64,000 nucleotides of DNA, taken from the NCBI RefSeq assembly GCF_004011505.1, contig NZ_SAUN01000001.1:7529501-7593500 (forward strand), given 5' to 3'. The stretch is from Nonomuraea polychroma. GTDB taxonomy: Bacteria > Actinomycetota > Actinomycetes > Streptosporangiales > Streptosporangiaceae. The notes beneath the pieces were generated by a model. It was not told the origin of the DNA, searched no databases, and saw only the letters and a list, made by a program, of their open reading frames with translations. The stretch's first letter is position 1. Every line of letters starts with the position of its first letter. The position numbers were made by a program, and so were the translations under genes. Shown piece by piece: positions 25,005-34,230 of this stretch.

Positions 25005-27197
25005 TTACGCTTCCTCGGGCTTGACCGCCACCTGGGCCGCCGCCTCGGGACCGTCGTTCAGCAGCACCTCGAACCCGGCCCCGTCCAGGATCGGCACCCC
25101 CAGGCTCACCGCCTTGTCGTACTTCGACCCCGCGTTCTCTCCCGCGACCAGGAACGACGTCTTCTTCGACACCGAGGACGCCACCTTCCCACCACGGCTC
25201 GCCAACGCCTCCGAGGCCGAGTCCCGCGTGTAGCCCTCCAGCGTCCCAGTCACCACGAACGTCAGCCCCTCAAGGGTCTGCGGTCCCTTCTCCGGCGCCG
25301 GCTCGTCCTCCATCCGCACCCCGGCGGCCCGCCACCGCTCGATGATCTCCCGATGCCAGTCGACCTCGAACCATTCCTTGATCGTCGCCGCCACCCTGGG
25401 CCCGATGCCTTCGACCGCGGCCAGCTCCTCCTCGGAGGCGTTCATGATGGCGTCGATCGAGCGCATGGCATTGGCCAGGTCGCGGGCCGTGGGCGGGCCG
25501 ACGTGCCGGATCGACAGGGCGACCAGCAGCTGCGCGAGTGGGACCTGCTTGGCCCGCTCCAGCTCCTCGACGAGCAGCCGGGCGTTGGCGCTCGGCTCGC
25601 CGTTGATGTTGGAGAAGAAGGAGACGACCTTCTGCTCACCGGTCTTGGGATCGATCTTGGGCAGGCCGGTGTCCTGGTCGCGGACCACTGACTTGATCGG
25701 CAGCAGCTGCTCCAGCGTCAGGTCGAACAGGTCGGCCTCCGTCCGCACCACCGGCTCCTGCGGCGGCAGCGGCTGGGTGAGCGCGGTGGCCGCGACGTAG
25801 CCGAGCCCGTCGATGTCGAGCGCCCGCCGCCCGGCCGCGAAGTAGATGCGCTCGCGGATCTGCGCCGGACAGCTGCGCGTGTTGGGGCAGCGCAGGTCGG
25901 CGTCGCCCTCCTTCTCGTACGCCAGCTCCGTCCCGCACTCCGGGCAGTGCGTCGGCATGACGAACTTCCGCTCGGACCCGTCGCGCAGCGCCGTCACAGG
26001 ACTGACGATCTCGGGGATCACGTCGCCCGCCTTGCGCAGGACGACGGTGTCGCCGATGAGCACGCCCTTCTTCTCGACGATGGCGGCGTTGTGGAGGGTC
26101 GCCCGCTCGACGGTGGAGCCGGACACCACGACGGGCGCCATCACCGCGTACGGCGTGACCCGCCCGGTCCTGCCCACCCCCACCTGGATGTCGAGCAGCT
26201 TGGTGTTGACCTCCTCCGGAGGGTATTTGTACGCGATCGCCCACCGCGGCGCCCGCGAGGTGGAGCCCAGCTCCCGCTGCGTACGGAAGTCGTCGATTTT
26301 GACCACGACCCCGTCGATCTCGTAAGCCGGATCGTGCCGGTGCTCGCGGTAGTGCTCGATGTAGGCGTTGACCCCGTCGAGGTCCGGCACCACCCTGTAG
26401 AGATCGCTCACCGGCAGTCCGAACTCGCGCAGCCGGTCGTAGACCTCCGACTGCGCCCGCGGCACCGTCGCGCCCTCCCAGATGCCGATGCCGTGCACCA
26501 GCATCCGCAGCGGCCGCTGGGCCGTGATGCGCGGGTCCTTCTGCCGCAGCGTGCCCGCCGCCGAGTTGCGCGGGTTGGCGAACGGCGGCTTGCCCTGCTC
26601 GACGAGCTGCTCGTTGAGCTTCTTGAAGTCCTCGACCGGGATGTAGACCTCGCCGCGCACCTCGACCAGGCTCGGCACGTCGTCGCCCTTGAGCCGGTGC
26701 GGGACCCCCTTGATCGTGCGGACGTTGGCCGTGACGTCGTCGCCGGTGCGCCCGTCGCCTCGGGTGGCCCCGCGCTCCAGCTTGCCGTCCCGGTAGACCA
26801 GCGCGATCGCCAGCCCGTCGATCTTCAGCTCACACAGATAGGGCCCGGGATCGCCTTCGGCCAGCCGCTCGGCACGCGTCGCCCACCCCGTCATGTCCTC
26901 GGCGTTGAAGGCGTTGTCGAGGCTCTCCATCCTGGCCAGGTGCTGGACCTTGGCGAAGTCGCCCGAGACCGGCGCGCCGACCTTCTGCGTCGGCGAGTCC
27001 GGCGTCTGCAACGACGGGTGGGCCTCCTCCAGCGCGAGCAGTTCCTTGAACCACTCGTCGAACTGGGCGTCGCTGACCGTGGGCTGGTCGAGCACGTAAT
27101 AGCGCCAGCGAGCGTCCTCCACCAGCTCGCTCAGCTCGGCATGCCGCTTGAGCGCGGCCACGGGCACGCCCCCGACCTCAGTCGACTCGCTGCTCAC
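25005..27197 (-). CDS. ligA: NAD-dependent DNA ligase
   Basis: Seals nicks during replication and repair using NAD. 730 residues in the family order: adenylation domain with the active-site lysine in CELKIDGLAIAL, OB fold, four-cysteine zinc finger (HCPECGTELA and LRCPNTRSCPAQ), helix-hairpin-helix repeats (VEGIGPRVAATIKEWF) and a C-terminal BRCT domain (LEGLTFVVTGTLEGYTRDSA). The GTG at 27197 is chosen because GAGAGGAG precedes it by about six bases; a longer form from 27227 would add ten residues with no ribosome site. Confidence 0.97.
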   Translation of the reverse strand: MSSESTEVGGVPVAALKRHAELSELVEDARWRYYVLDQPTVSDAQFDEWFKELLALEEAHPSLQTPDSPTQKVGAPVSGDFAKVQHLARMESLDNAFNAEDMTGWATRAERLAEGDPGPYLCELKIDGLAIALVYRDGKLERGATRGDGRTGDDVTANVRTIKGVPHRLKGDDVPSLVEVRGEVYIPVEDFKKLNEQLVEQGKPPFANPRNSAAGTLRQKDPRITAQRPLRMLVHGIGIWEGATVPRAQSEVYDRLREFGLPVSDLYRVVPDLDGVNAYIEHYREHRHDPAYEIDGVVVKIDDFRTQRELGSTSRAPRWAIAYKYPPEEVNTKLLDIQVGVGRTGRVTPYAVMAPVVVSGSTVERATLHNAAIVEKKGVLIGDTVVLRKAGDVIPEIVSPVTALRDGSERKFVMPTHCPECGTELAYEKEGDADLRCPNTRSCPAQIRERIYFAAGRRALDIDGLGYVAATALTQPLPPQEPVVRTEADLFDLTLEQLLPIKSVVRDQDTGLPKIDPKTGEQKVVSFFSNINGEPSANARLLVEELERAKQVPLAQLLVALSIRHVGPPTARDLANAMRSIDAIMNASEEELAAVEGIGPRVAATIKEWFEVDWHREIIERWRAAGVRMEDEPAPEKGPQTLEGLTFVVTGTLEGYTRDSASEALASRGGKVASSVSKKTSFLVAGENAGSKYDKAVSLGVPILDGAGFEVLLNDGPEAAAQVAVKPEEA

Positions 27198-27264
27198 GCG
27201 ATCTCCTCTCGTCCAGGACCTGTGCAAACGCTACCGCCGAGCACCGACAAGACGCCTCCCACGC

Positions 27265-28257
27265 TCAGCCCTGTTGCATGCCGCTCGCCGGATCCTCCCT
27301 GAGCACCTGAGCGGCCTTCTTACAGGCCCTCAGCGCCGCCTTCGCGTACGCGGGCGACGCCCCCGCCAGCCCGCACGCCGGCGTCAGCACGACCTGCCCG
27401 GCCAGCTTGTCCGGCGGGAACCCGAGCCGCCGCCACAGCTCCACCGCCGGCTTGGCGATCACCTTCACGTCAGGCAACCGCACGTCCCTGGCCGGCACGA
27501 CGCCGTGAAAGAACATCGCCCCGGCCTCGATAAGCTCCCCCAGCGCTTCCTCGTCCCGCCGCCGCAGCAGCGAGGCGTCCACGGACACCCCGCGCACCCC
27601 GGCCCGTCGCAACACGCCGAACGGCACGGACGGCGCGCAGCAGTGCACGACCGGATCCTCGAACAGCCGCAGCGACTCCTCGGCCCGCCATTCCTCCACG
27701 GCGGCCAGCCGCCCGAACCCGGAGGCCGTCGGCACGGTCCCGGCCAGCGCCCCGGGCAACCCCGGCTCGTCGAGCTGCAACACGATCTCCGTCACCCCGG
27801 GCAGCCGCCGCCGCACCTCGGCGCAGTGGTCCGCGACGCCTTGGGCGAGCGAGGCCGTCATATCACGAACGGCTCCGGCGTCGGCGAGCACCTTGTCCCC
27901 GTATTTCAGCTCGATCGCGCCGGCCAGCGTCCACGGCCCGCACACCTGCAGCTTCAGCGGCCCCGCATAGTCGTGCCCGATCTCCTCGAGCCCGTCCAGG
28001 TCCCACCGCAGATGATCGACGGCCCGCTGATGATCGCGTCCCGGCCGGTCGGTCAGCCGCCACCCGGACGGCTGCACCTCGACGGGCAGATCGATCAGCA
28101 ACGCCGCCGTCCTGCCGATCATGTCGGCGCCGACGCCTCTGGCCGGCAGCTCCGGCAGGTACGGCAGCCCGGGCACCTCGCCGAACACGACCCGGACCGC
28201 CTCGAGATGGTCTTCTCCAGGATGCGATCCGACCCCGGTGGCTTCCCACGTTGACAT
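27265..28257 (-). CDS. Cobalamin-independent methionine synthase-like protein
   Basis: A 330-residue single-barrel protein resembling the C-terminal catalytic half of MetE, the B12-independent methionine synthase. The zinc ligands look conserved: histidine and cysteine in VVHCCAPS and a final cysteine in VLTPACGLAG, with an acidic residue in IVLQLDEPGLP. It lacks MetE's N-terminal folate-binding half, so it may use another methyl donor or thiol acceptor; that point is inference. Such short proteins are common beside ligA and mnmA in actinomycetes. The start at 28257 has TACGCT seven bases upstream, so the transcript may be leaderless. Confidence 0.8.
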   Translation of the reverse strand: MSTWEATGVGSHPGEDHLEAVRVVFGEVPGLPYLPELPARGVGADMIGRTAALLIDLPVEVQPSGWRLTDRPGRDHQRAVDHLRWDLDGLEEIGHDYAGPLKLQVCGPWTLAGAIELKYGDKVLADAGAVRDMTASLAQGVADHCAEVRRRLPGVTEIVLQLDEPGLPGALAGTVPTASGFGRLAAVEEWRAEESLRLFEDPVVHCCAPSVPFGVLRRAGVRGVSVDASLLRRRDEEALGELIEAGAMFFHGVVPARDVRLPDVKVIAKPAVELWRRLGFPPDKLAGQVVLTPACGLAGASPAYAKAALRACKKAAQVLREDPASGMQQG

Positions 28258-28264
28258 GGGGACA

Positions 28265-28274
28265 AGCGTAGGCT
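28265..28274. promoter_or_regulatory. Overlapping divergent -10 elements
   Basis: Minus-strand TACGCT (28270-28265) and plus-strand TAGGCT (28269-28274) share the central TA pair. Each ends exactly seven bases before its own start codon (ATG at 28257, GTG at 28282). Both genes would thus be leaderless and fired from one symmetrical element. Confidence 0.6.
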
Positions 28275-28281
28275 CTGCGAA

Positions 28282-28914
28282 GTGGAACTCACTAAATACG
28301 GCCACGCGTGTGTACGCCTGGAGAAGAACGGCAAGGTCCTGGTCATCGACCCGGGGGCGTTCACCGAGGACCCGGTGCTCGACGGCGCCGACGCGATTCT
28401 GATCACGCACCAGCACTTCGACCATGTCGACCCGGCCAAGCTCGAGACCGCCCCGCCCGGCGTGCAGATCTGGACCTGTGAGGGCGTCGCCGGCGAATTG
28501 TCCGACGTGCCGGTCAAGGTGAACGTGATCCGGCACGGCGACGACTTCGAGACGGCCGGTTTCCGGGTGAAGGTGTTCGGCGAGTGGCACGCGAAGAACC
28601 ACCCGGACATGCCGATCGTGCAGAACGTCGGTTTCCTGCTGGACGACGAGGTGTTCTACCCCGGCGACGCGCTCACCGTCCCCGAGGTGGAGGTGCCCAC
28701 GCTACTGGTGCCCACCAACGCGCCGTGGCTGAAGATGTCCGAGATGGTGGACTATCTACGCACGGTGCGCGCAGCGCGGGCGTACTCCACGCATGACGGC
28801 CTGCTCAACGACAACGGCCTCGGCATCGTGGACAACTGGCTGAAGATGGAATCCGACAAGCAGGGCACCGACATCCGCCGCCTGCACGTCGGCGAGTCGG
28901 TCACGCTCAGCTAG
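28282..28914 (+). CDS. MBL-fold metallohydrolase, UlaG-like
   Basis: 210-residue metallo-beta-lactamase-fold hydrolase with the metal motif ITHQHFDHVDP (H-x-H-x-D-H), further ligands in FGEWHA, YPGDALT and STHDG, and no signal peptide. The family includes UlaG-type lactonases and phosphodiesterases; the substrate cannot be told. The GTG start is supported by the -10 element seven bases upstream. The 3' end overlaps convergent mnmA by eight bases. Confidence 0.88.
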   Translation: MELTKYGHACVRLEKNGKVLVIDPGAFTEDPVLDGADAILITHQHFDHVDPAKLETAPPGVQIWTCEGVAGELSDVPVKVNVIRHGDDFETAGFRVKVFGEWHAKNHPDMPIVQNVGFLLDDEVFYPGDALTVPEVEVPTLLVPTNAPWLKMSEMVDYLRTVRAARAYSTHDGLLNDNGLGIVDNWLKMESDKQGTDIRRLHVGESVTLS

Positions 28915-29995
28915 CGGAGACGATGGTCGCCGAGCCGATCACCGTGTCACCGGAGTAGAGCACGGCCGCCTGACCTGCGGCGACCCCCGTGGCCGGGCGG
29001 TCGAGGTCGATGCGGAGCCCGCCGTCGGCCTCCTCGAACCGGCACGGGTAGACCTCCCCGTGCGCCCGCAACTGCACGGTGAGGTCGTCGTGGCGGTGCG
29101 ACCCACCCTCCCGGCGCCGCGCCGGGGACGGGCCGTTCCAGATCGGGCGCCCGCAGGTGATCGAGGTGACCTCCAGCGCCGAGCGCGGCCCGACCGTGAC
29201 CGTGTTGGACACCGGCTCGATCGACAACACGTAGCGCGGCCGGCCGTCCGCCGCCGGGCGGTCGATGTGCAGGCCCTTGCGCTGGCCGATCGTGAACCCG
29301 TGCGCGCCCTGGTGGCTGCCGACCACCTCGCCGCTCTCGTCCACGATGGGCCCCTGCGCCGAGCCGAGCCGCTTGGCCAGGAAGCCGCGCGTGTCGCCGT
29401 CGGCGATGAAGCAGATGTCGTGGCTGTCGGGCTTGTCGGCGACGGTCAGGCCGCGCCTGGCGGCCTCCGCGCGCACCTCGGCCTTGGTCGAGTCGCCCAG
29501 CGGGAAGATCGCGTGGCCGAGCTGATCGCGGGTGAGCACGCCGAGCACGTAGGACTGGTCCTTGCCCGCGTCGACGCTCCTGGACAGGACCCCGTCGACC
29601 AGCCTGGCGTGGTGACCGGTCGCGACCGCGTCGAAGCCGAGGGCCAGCGCCCGGTCGAGCACGGCCGCGAACTTGATCTTCTCGTTGCAGCGCAGGCACG
29701 GGTTGGGCGTGCGGCCCGCCGCGTATTCGGCCACGAAGTCCTCGACCACGTCGCGCTGGAAACGCTCGGCCATGTCCCAGATGTAGAAAGGGATGCCGAT
29801 CACATCGGCGGCGCGGCGCGCGTCCCGCGAGTCCTCGATCGTGCAGCACCCCCGGGCTCCCGTGCGGTGGGATTGGGGGTTGGAGGACAGGGCGAGGTGC
29901 ACACCAGTGACGTCGTGGCCCGCCTCGGCGATCCGAGCGGCGGCCACGGCAGAGTCGACGCCGCCCGACATGGCGGCAAGCACACGCAGTCCCAT
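28907..29995 (-). CDS. mnmA: tRNA-specific 2-thiouridylase
   Basis: Introduces the 2-thio group at the wobble uridine of Lys, Glu and Gln tRNAs. 362 residues. The PP-loop motif is AMSGGVDSAVAA; the catalytic cysteine pair is the one in TPNPCLRCNEKIKF and the one in SHDICFIADGD. The sulfur donor is presumably the cysteine desulfurase at 31140-32303, encoded upstream on the same strand but interrupted here by the oppositely oriented DUF695 gene. Confidence 0.97.
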   Translation of the reverse strand: MGLRVLAAMSGGVDSAVAAARIAEAGHDVTGVHLALSSNPQSHRTGARGCCTIEDSRDARRAADVIGIPFYIWDMAERFQRDVVEDFVAEYAAGRTPNPCLRCNEKIKFAAVLDRALALGFDAVATGHHARLVDGVLSRSVDAGKDQSYVLGVLTRDQLGHAIFPLGDSTKAEVRAEAARRGLTVADKPDSHDICFIADGDTRGFLAKRLGSAQGPIVDESGEVVGSHQGAHGFTIGQRKGLHIDRPAADGRPRYVLSIEPVSNTVTVGPRSALEVTSITCGRPIWNGPSPARRREGGSHRHDDLTVQLRAHGEVYPCRFEEADGGLRIDLDRPATGVAAGQAAVLYSGDTVIGSATIVSAS

Positions 29996-30062
29996 GACGC
30001 TTCCAGCGTACTGTCCGGCGGGGAGTGCGCGACCATGGCGGGGATCTGGGAGTATTCAGCGC

Positions 30063-31124
30063 ATGCGACTGTTCGGGCGCAAGGACGCAGATCACGAGGA
30101 CAGCGAGCCACGCGGAGACGAGATCTCCATCTCCACGTTCTGGACGTGGTGGGAGGAGAACAGGCCGCGGCTCGACTCGCTCGTGGCCGAGGGCGATGCC
30201 GGAGGGCTGGAGGACCTGCTCGCACCGGCCGTCGCCGCCGTGCATCCCGACCTGGTCTGGGAGGTGGCCCCCGGCAGGAACGCCATGCACACCCTGGTGG
30301 TGACCGCGGCGGGCGACGCCGAGCTGCGCCCGCTCGCGCACCGCTGGGCGAAAGGCGCGCCGCCCGCCGACCTGCTGTGGGAGTTCCACCCGTCGCGGCA
30401 GGCCAATCCGCAGGCGCTGGAGCTCACCCTGGACGTCGGCGGCTTCGAGTTCGCGCTCGACAAGCTGATGCTGGGCCTGCGGGCGCCCCGGGACACGCCG
30501 CGAGTGGACGTGGCCGCGTACCATCCGATCTTCGGCGAGCTCGACGAGGACTCCAGGATGGACACCGCGCTGCTGGCTCTGGACTGGCTGCTCGGCGAGG
30601 ACGACGTGGCCAGGTGGGTGGGTGAGATCACCGCCGTCACGTTCGAGCCGATCGACGCGGTGCCCGCCGTGCACCTGCCCGCCGTGGTCGCCGACGTGGC
30701 CTCCGGCTTCGAAGAGGAGCAGTGGATCCTGCTCGAAGGCCAGACGGCGGCCGGCGCGCCGCTCGTGGCCACGGCCCGCTATCCGCTGCGCCCGGTCGAC
30801 TATCCGCTGTTCGACCAGCACATCGCGATCACGCTGCCGTACGCGCACCGCGACGAGGCGGGCCTGCCGATCGGCGAGTCGCTGGCGGCGCTGCGCGACT
30901 TCGAGGAGCGGCTGGCCGCTCGCATGCTCAAGCTGCGCGACGACGCGGTGCTCGCCGCGCATCTGAGCACCGAGGGGCAGCGGACCATCCACGTCTACGC
31001 CGACCCGACCGGCGACGCCGCGATCCACGCCAAGGAGCTCATCGTGAGCTGGGAGGAAGGCGAGCCCCGCGTCGACGTCGGCACCGACGCGGGCTGGACC
31101 GCCGTGGCGCCCTTCCTCAGCTGA
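30063..31124 (+). CDS. DUF695-type protein of unknown function
   Basis: 353 residues, soluble, acidic, with no membrane segment. The C-terminal part (ARYPLRPVDYPLFDQHIAITLPY, then ERLAARMLKLRDDAVLAAHLS and RTIHVYADPTGDA) matches my memory of DUF695 proteins. The N-terminal half begins ISTFWTWWEENRPRLDSL and contains a repeated WEV/WEF pattern. No function is known. GGGAG lies ten bases before the ATG at 30063. The gene sits between the cysteine desulfurase and mnmA on the opposite strand. Confidence 0.75.
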   Translation: MRLFGRKDADHEDSEPRGDEISISTFWTWWEENRPRLDSLVAEGDAGGLEDLLAPAVAAVHPDLVWEVAPGRNAMHTLVVTAAGDAELRPLAHRWAKGAPPADLLWEFHPSRQANPQALELTLDVGGFEFALDKLMLGLRAPRDTPRVDVAAYHPIFGELDEDSRMDTALLALDWLLGEDDVARWVGEITAVTFEPIDAVPAVHLPAVVADVASGFEEEQWILLEGQTAAGAPLVATARYPLRPVDYPLFDQHIAITLPYAHRDEAGLPIGESLAALRDFEERLAARMLKLRDDAVLAAHLSTEGQRTIHVYADPTGDAAIHAKELIVSWEEGEPRVDVGTDAGWTAVAPFLS

Positions 31125-31139
31125 CCACGCGGGCCGGCC

Positions 31140-32303
31140 TCAGCTCAGGCCGGCCCGCCGCGCCCGTTCGACGGCGGCCGGGAGCACCTCGATCAGGCGG
31201 TCGACGTCCTCGCGGGTCGAGGTGTGGCCCAACGTGAACCTGAGTGAGCCCCGCGCCGCGGCCGCGTCGGCCCCCATGGCCAGGAGCACGTGAGACGGCT
31301 GAGCCACCCCCGCCGAGCAGGCCGAGCCCGTCGAGCACTCCACGCCTTTGGCATCGAGCAGCATGAGCAGCGCGTCACCCTCGCAGCCGGGGAAGGAGAA
31401 GTGGGCGTTGCCGGGCAGCCGGTTGGCCGGGTCGCCGTTGAGGATCACGTCGGGCACGGCCTGGCGGACACGTTCGATGAGCTCGTCGCGCAGCGCCGTC
31501 AGACGGCGGCTCTGTGTCTCCTGATGCTTGACGGCGGTGCTGACGGCGGCCGCGAGCCCCGCGATGGCGGGCGCGTCCAGCGTGCCGGAGCGCACGTCGC
31601 GCTCCTGGCCACCGCCGTGCTGCACGGACACCGGAGTCAGCCCTCTGGCCAGCAACAACGCGCCGACCCCCATCGGGCCGCCGACCTTGTGACCGGTCAG
31701 CGTGAGGGCGTCGGCCCCGGACTCGGCGAACGACACGGGCAACTGCCCGATCGCCTGCACCGCGTCGGTGTGGAACGGGATGCCGTGGTCACGGGCGATG
31801 GCCGCCAGCACGCGCACCGGCTGGATGGTGCCGACCTCGTTGTTGGCCCACATGATGCTGATCATCGCCACGCTGCCGGGGTCGCGCTCGATCGCCGCCC
31901 GCAGCGTGTCGGGGTGCACCCGGCCGTACGGGTCCACCTCCAGCAGCTCGACCTCCGCGCCCTGGCTGGTGGCCAGCCAATGGGCCGGGTCGAGCGCGGC
32001 GTGGTGCTCCACGGAGCTGATCAGCACGCGCCGGCGCGGTTGCCGTGCCCAGTAAAGACCCTTGATCGCGAGGTTGTCCGCTTCGGTGCCCCCCGAGGTG
32101 AACACGACCTCACTGGGCCGGGCGCCGAGCGCGTCGGCGATCGTCTCACGCGACTCCTCGACCACCCTGCGCACCTGGCGACCCGCCGCGTGCAGCGAGG
32201 AAGGGTTGCCGACGCGTTTCAGTTGCTCCGTCATGGCCTCGATCGCCTCGGGCAGCATGGGCGTGGTCGCTGCATGATCAAGATAGGCCGACGGTCTGGT
32301 CAC
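31140..32303 (-). CDS. Cysteine desulfurase, IscS/NifS family
   Basis: PLP enzyme that takes sulfur from cysteine and passes it as a persulfide. 387 residues. It has the N-terminal YLDHAATTP, the PLP lysine in LTGHKVGGPMGVGALLL and the catalytic cysteine loop CSTGSACSAG. With mnmA 1.1 kb downstream on the same strand, its main role is probably tRNA thiolation, perhaps also iron-sulfur assembly. The GTG start has TACCCT six bases upstream (leaderless), and the TetR operator covers the position of its -35 region. Confidence 0.94.
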   Translation of the reverse strand: MTRPSAYLDHAATTPMLPEAIEAMTEQLKRVGNPSSLHAAGRQVRRVVEESRETIADALGARPSEVVFTSGGTEADNLAIKGLYWARQPRRRVLISSVEHHAALDPAHWLATSQGAEVELLEVDPYGRVHPDTLRAAIERDPGSVAMISIMWANNEVGTIQPVRVLAAIARDHGIPFHTDAVQAIGQLPVSFAESGADALTLTGHKVGGPMGVGALLLARGLTPVSVQHGGGQERDVRSGTLDAPAIAGLAAAVSTAVKHQETQSRRLTALRDELIERVRQAVPDVILNGDPANRLPGNAHFSFPGCEGDALLMLLDAKGVECSTGSACSAGVAQPSHVLLAMGADAAAARGSLRFTLGHTSTREDVDRLIEVLPAAVERARRAGLS

Positions 32304-32325
32304 GTGCTCAGGGTATCTCGTTTGC

Positions 32326-32351
32326 TACTGTACCGTCCGGACGGTACAGTA
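32326..32351. promoter_or_regulatory. Perfect 26-bp palindrome, TetR operator
   Basis: The left half is TACTGTACCGTCC and the right half its exact complement GGACGGTACAGTA. The right arm contains TACAGT (32345-32350), a -10 element six bases before the tetR-family ATG, so a bound repressor would block its own promoter. On the other side it covers the expected -35 position of the cysteine desulfurase promoter. Confidence 0.9.
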
Positions 32352-32356
32352 GAGGC

Positions 32357-32866
32357 ATGAGAAGGGACGAGCTTTTGGACGCGGCGGAGGAGCTCCTCTG
32401 CGACCAAGGCTCGACCGCGCTCACGCTGTCGGCCGTCGCAGAGCGAGCCGGCGTGAGCAAGGGCGGCCTCCTCTATCACTACGGCTCCAAGGAAGCCTTG
32501 ATCAAAGGCATGGTCGAACGGTTGATCGAGGACTTCGACGAGCTGATGGCCGCTCAGCCTGGTGAAACCTACACCGAGCGCTACCTGGGTGCGACGCTGG
32601 CCGCCGTCCGATCGGGGCGGCTGCGACGATGGGCGGTCGTCACAGGTGCGTCGGGCAACCTCTTCCTGCTGGCGCCGCTCCGCGACGCCATGGCCCGATG
32701 GCATCGGGAGGGGTTGAGCGAGGAGCCGGATCAGCGGGCGTCGCAGATCGTACGGCTCGCGTGTGAGGGGCTCTGGGACGTGGCCAGCCACGATCCGGAG
32801 CTGAACAGCGAGGATGACCTGCGGGCCCTGGAGAGCCGCATGAGAGCCATCCTCAAACCTGCCTGA
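32357..32866 (+). CDS. TetR-family repressor
   Basis: 169 residues. The N-terminal DNA-binding domain reads LLDAAEELLCDQGSTALTLSAVAERAGVSKGGLLYHYGSKEALIKGMVERL, the classic TetR pattern. The C-terminal ligand domain belongs to the group with GRLRRWAVV and RDAMARWHREGL. The perfect palindrome overlapping its own promoter makes autorepression very likely, and the MFS exporter 156 bases downstream on the same strand is the likely controlled function. The ligand is unknown. Confidence 0.93.
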   Translation: MRRDELLDAAEELLCDQGSTALTLSAVAERAGVSKGGLLYHYGSKEALIKGMVERLIEDFDELMAAQPGETYTERYLGATLAAVRSGRLRRWAVVTGASGNLFLLAPLRDAMARWHREGLSEEPDQRASQIVRLACEGLWDVASHDPELNSEDDLRALESRMRAILKPA

Positions 32867-33022
32867 GCCCCGCCCCTTCTCCAGCCCTTTCACCCTGACA
32901 CCTCGGCGCGCCCTTCTTCGCGTGCCGGGGTTACGACTGCGTGGACCCCCTTCGGGATGACCCGATGCGGTGCCATGCGCCCAAAAACGCTGACAACAAC
33001 GACTTCATGGGGGTGTTGCCGT

Positions 33023-34216
33023 ATGACCCGCAACCTGAGGAGTGCCCGCTATGGGGCGGTCCTCACCTTCGTCCTTGGCGGCCTGATGGTGGGCACGATG
33101 ACCGTGCGCATCCCGGCGCTGACCGACAAACTCGGCCTGTCCGAGTCCACGGTCGGCGCCATCCTGCTGGTCTGGGGCCTGGGCGCCCTGGTGACCATGC
33201 AGGCCATGCGCGGGATCATGGCCCGCGCGGGCAGCAGGGCGGTCCTGCGGGTCGGCGGCCCACTCACCGCGCTCAGTCTCGTGGCCGTGGCCTTCGCCCC
33301 GGATCTGCCGTGGCTCATGGTCGCCGTGGCGGTGTTCGGTCTGGGGTTCGGCATGGTCGACATCGCCATGAACGCCCAGGGTTCCACCGTGGAGCAGGCG
33401 TACGGCCGTCCGTTGATGAACGGCATGCACGCGGGCTGGTGCGTCGGCGCGATCGCGGCAGGCGCCGTCGGCAGCCTGTCGATCGCCCTAGGGCTGTCGT
33501 TCACCGCCAACGTGGCGCTGATCGGCCTGGCCGCGCTACCAGTCATGATCTTGCTCGGCCGCACGTACCTGCCCGAGTCGCCGGCCGCCAGGGCCACCGC
33601 GACGACCCGTCGGCGCATGCCGCCGATCGTCTACCTGCTCGGCGCGATCATGTTCTTCGCGTTCATGGTGGAGGGCACGGTCGCCGACTGGAACGGCCTG
33701 TACATGCGCAACGAGCTCGGCGCCCCTGAGGCCCTGGCAGCGCTCGGCTACCCGGTGTTCGAGGCGGGCATGCTGATCGCCAGGCTCACCGGCGACCGGC
33801 TGCGAACCAGGTTCGGCGTGCGCGGCATGCTGACCGTCTCCGGGCTGGCCACGGCCGGGTTCTTCGCGGTGGTGCTGCTCGCTCCCGCGGCGCTGGTGGC
33901 GGTGTTCGCGATGTTCTTCGTCGGCCTCGGCGTGGCGACGATCTCACCGCTGACGCTGTCGCTCGCCGGGACCGCGACCGACACCCCCGGTCCGGCGATC
34001 GCCCAGGCGGGCGCGATGGGGTACACGGGCCTGCTGCTCGGCCCCGTGGTGATCGGCTTCCTGTCGGACGCCACCAGCCTGCGTACCGCGCTCGGCATCG
34101 GCGTCGTCCTGGGCGTGCTGATCACCCTGGCCTCCCGCTTCCTCCCCCGCACCGAACCGGCCGCCGTCAGCCGGATGCCGCTCCCGGACCGGCAACCCGC
34201 TGAGGTCGCCGCCTGA
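33023..34216 (+). CDS. MFS transporter controlled with TetR
   Basis: 397-residue major facilitator with twelve predicted helices, of the compact sugar/drug transporter type. Features are GLMVGTMTVRIPALTDKLGLSE in helix 1 and its loop, FGLGFGMVDIAMNAQGSTVE in helix 4, and a GYTGLLLGPVVIGFLSD motif in the second half. The start at 33023 has GGGGGTG about seven bases before it. It follows the TetR gene by 156 bases with no strong terminator between, so it may share the operator-controlled promoter. Confidence 0.88.
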   Translation: MTRNLRSARYGAVLTFVLGGLMVGTMTVRIPALTDKLGLSESTVGAILLVWGLGALVTMQAMRGIMARAGSRAVLRVGGPLTALSLVAVAFAPDLPWLMVAVAVFGLGFGMVDIAMNAQGSTVEQAYGRPLMNGMHAGWCVGAIAAGAVGSLSIALGLSFTANVALIGLAALPVMILLGRTYLPESPAARATATTRRRMPPIVYLLGAIMFFAFMVEGTVADWNGLYMRNELGAPEALAALGYPVFEAGMLIARLTGDRLRTRFGVRGMLTVSGLATAGFFAVVLLAPAALVAVFAMFFVGLGVATISPLTLSLAGTATDTPGPAIAQAGAMGYTGLLLGPVVIGFLSDATSLRTALGIGVVLGVLITLASRFLPRTEPAAVSRMPLPDRQPAEVAA

Positions 34217-34230
34217 CCGATCTAAGAGTT

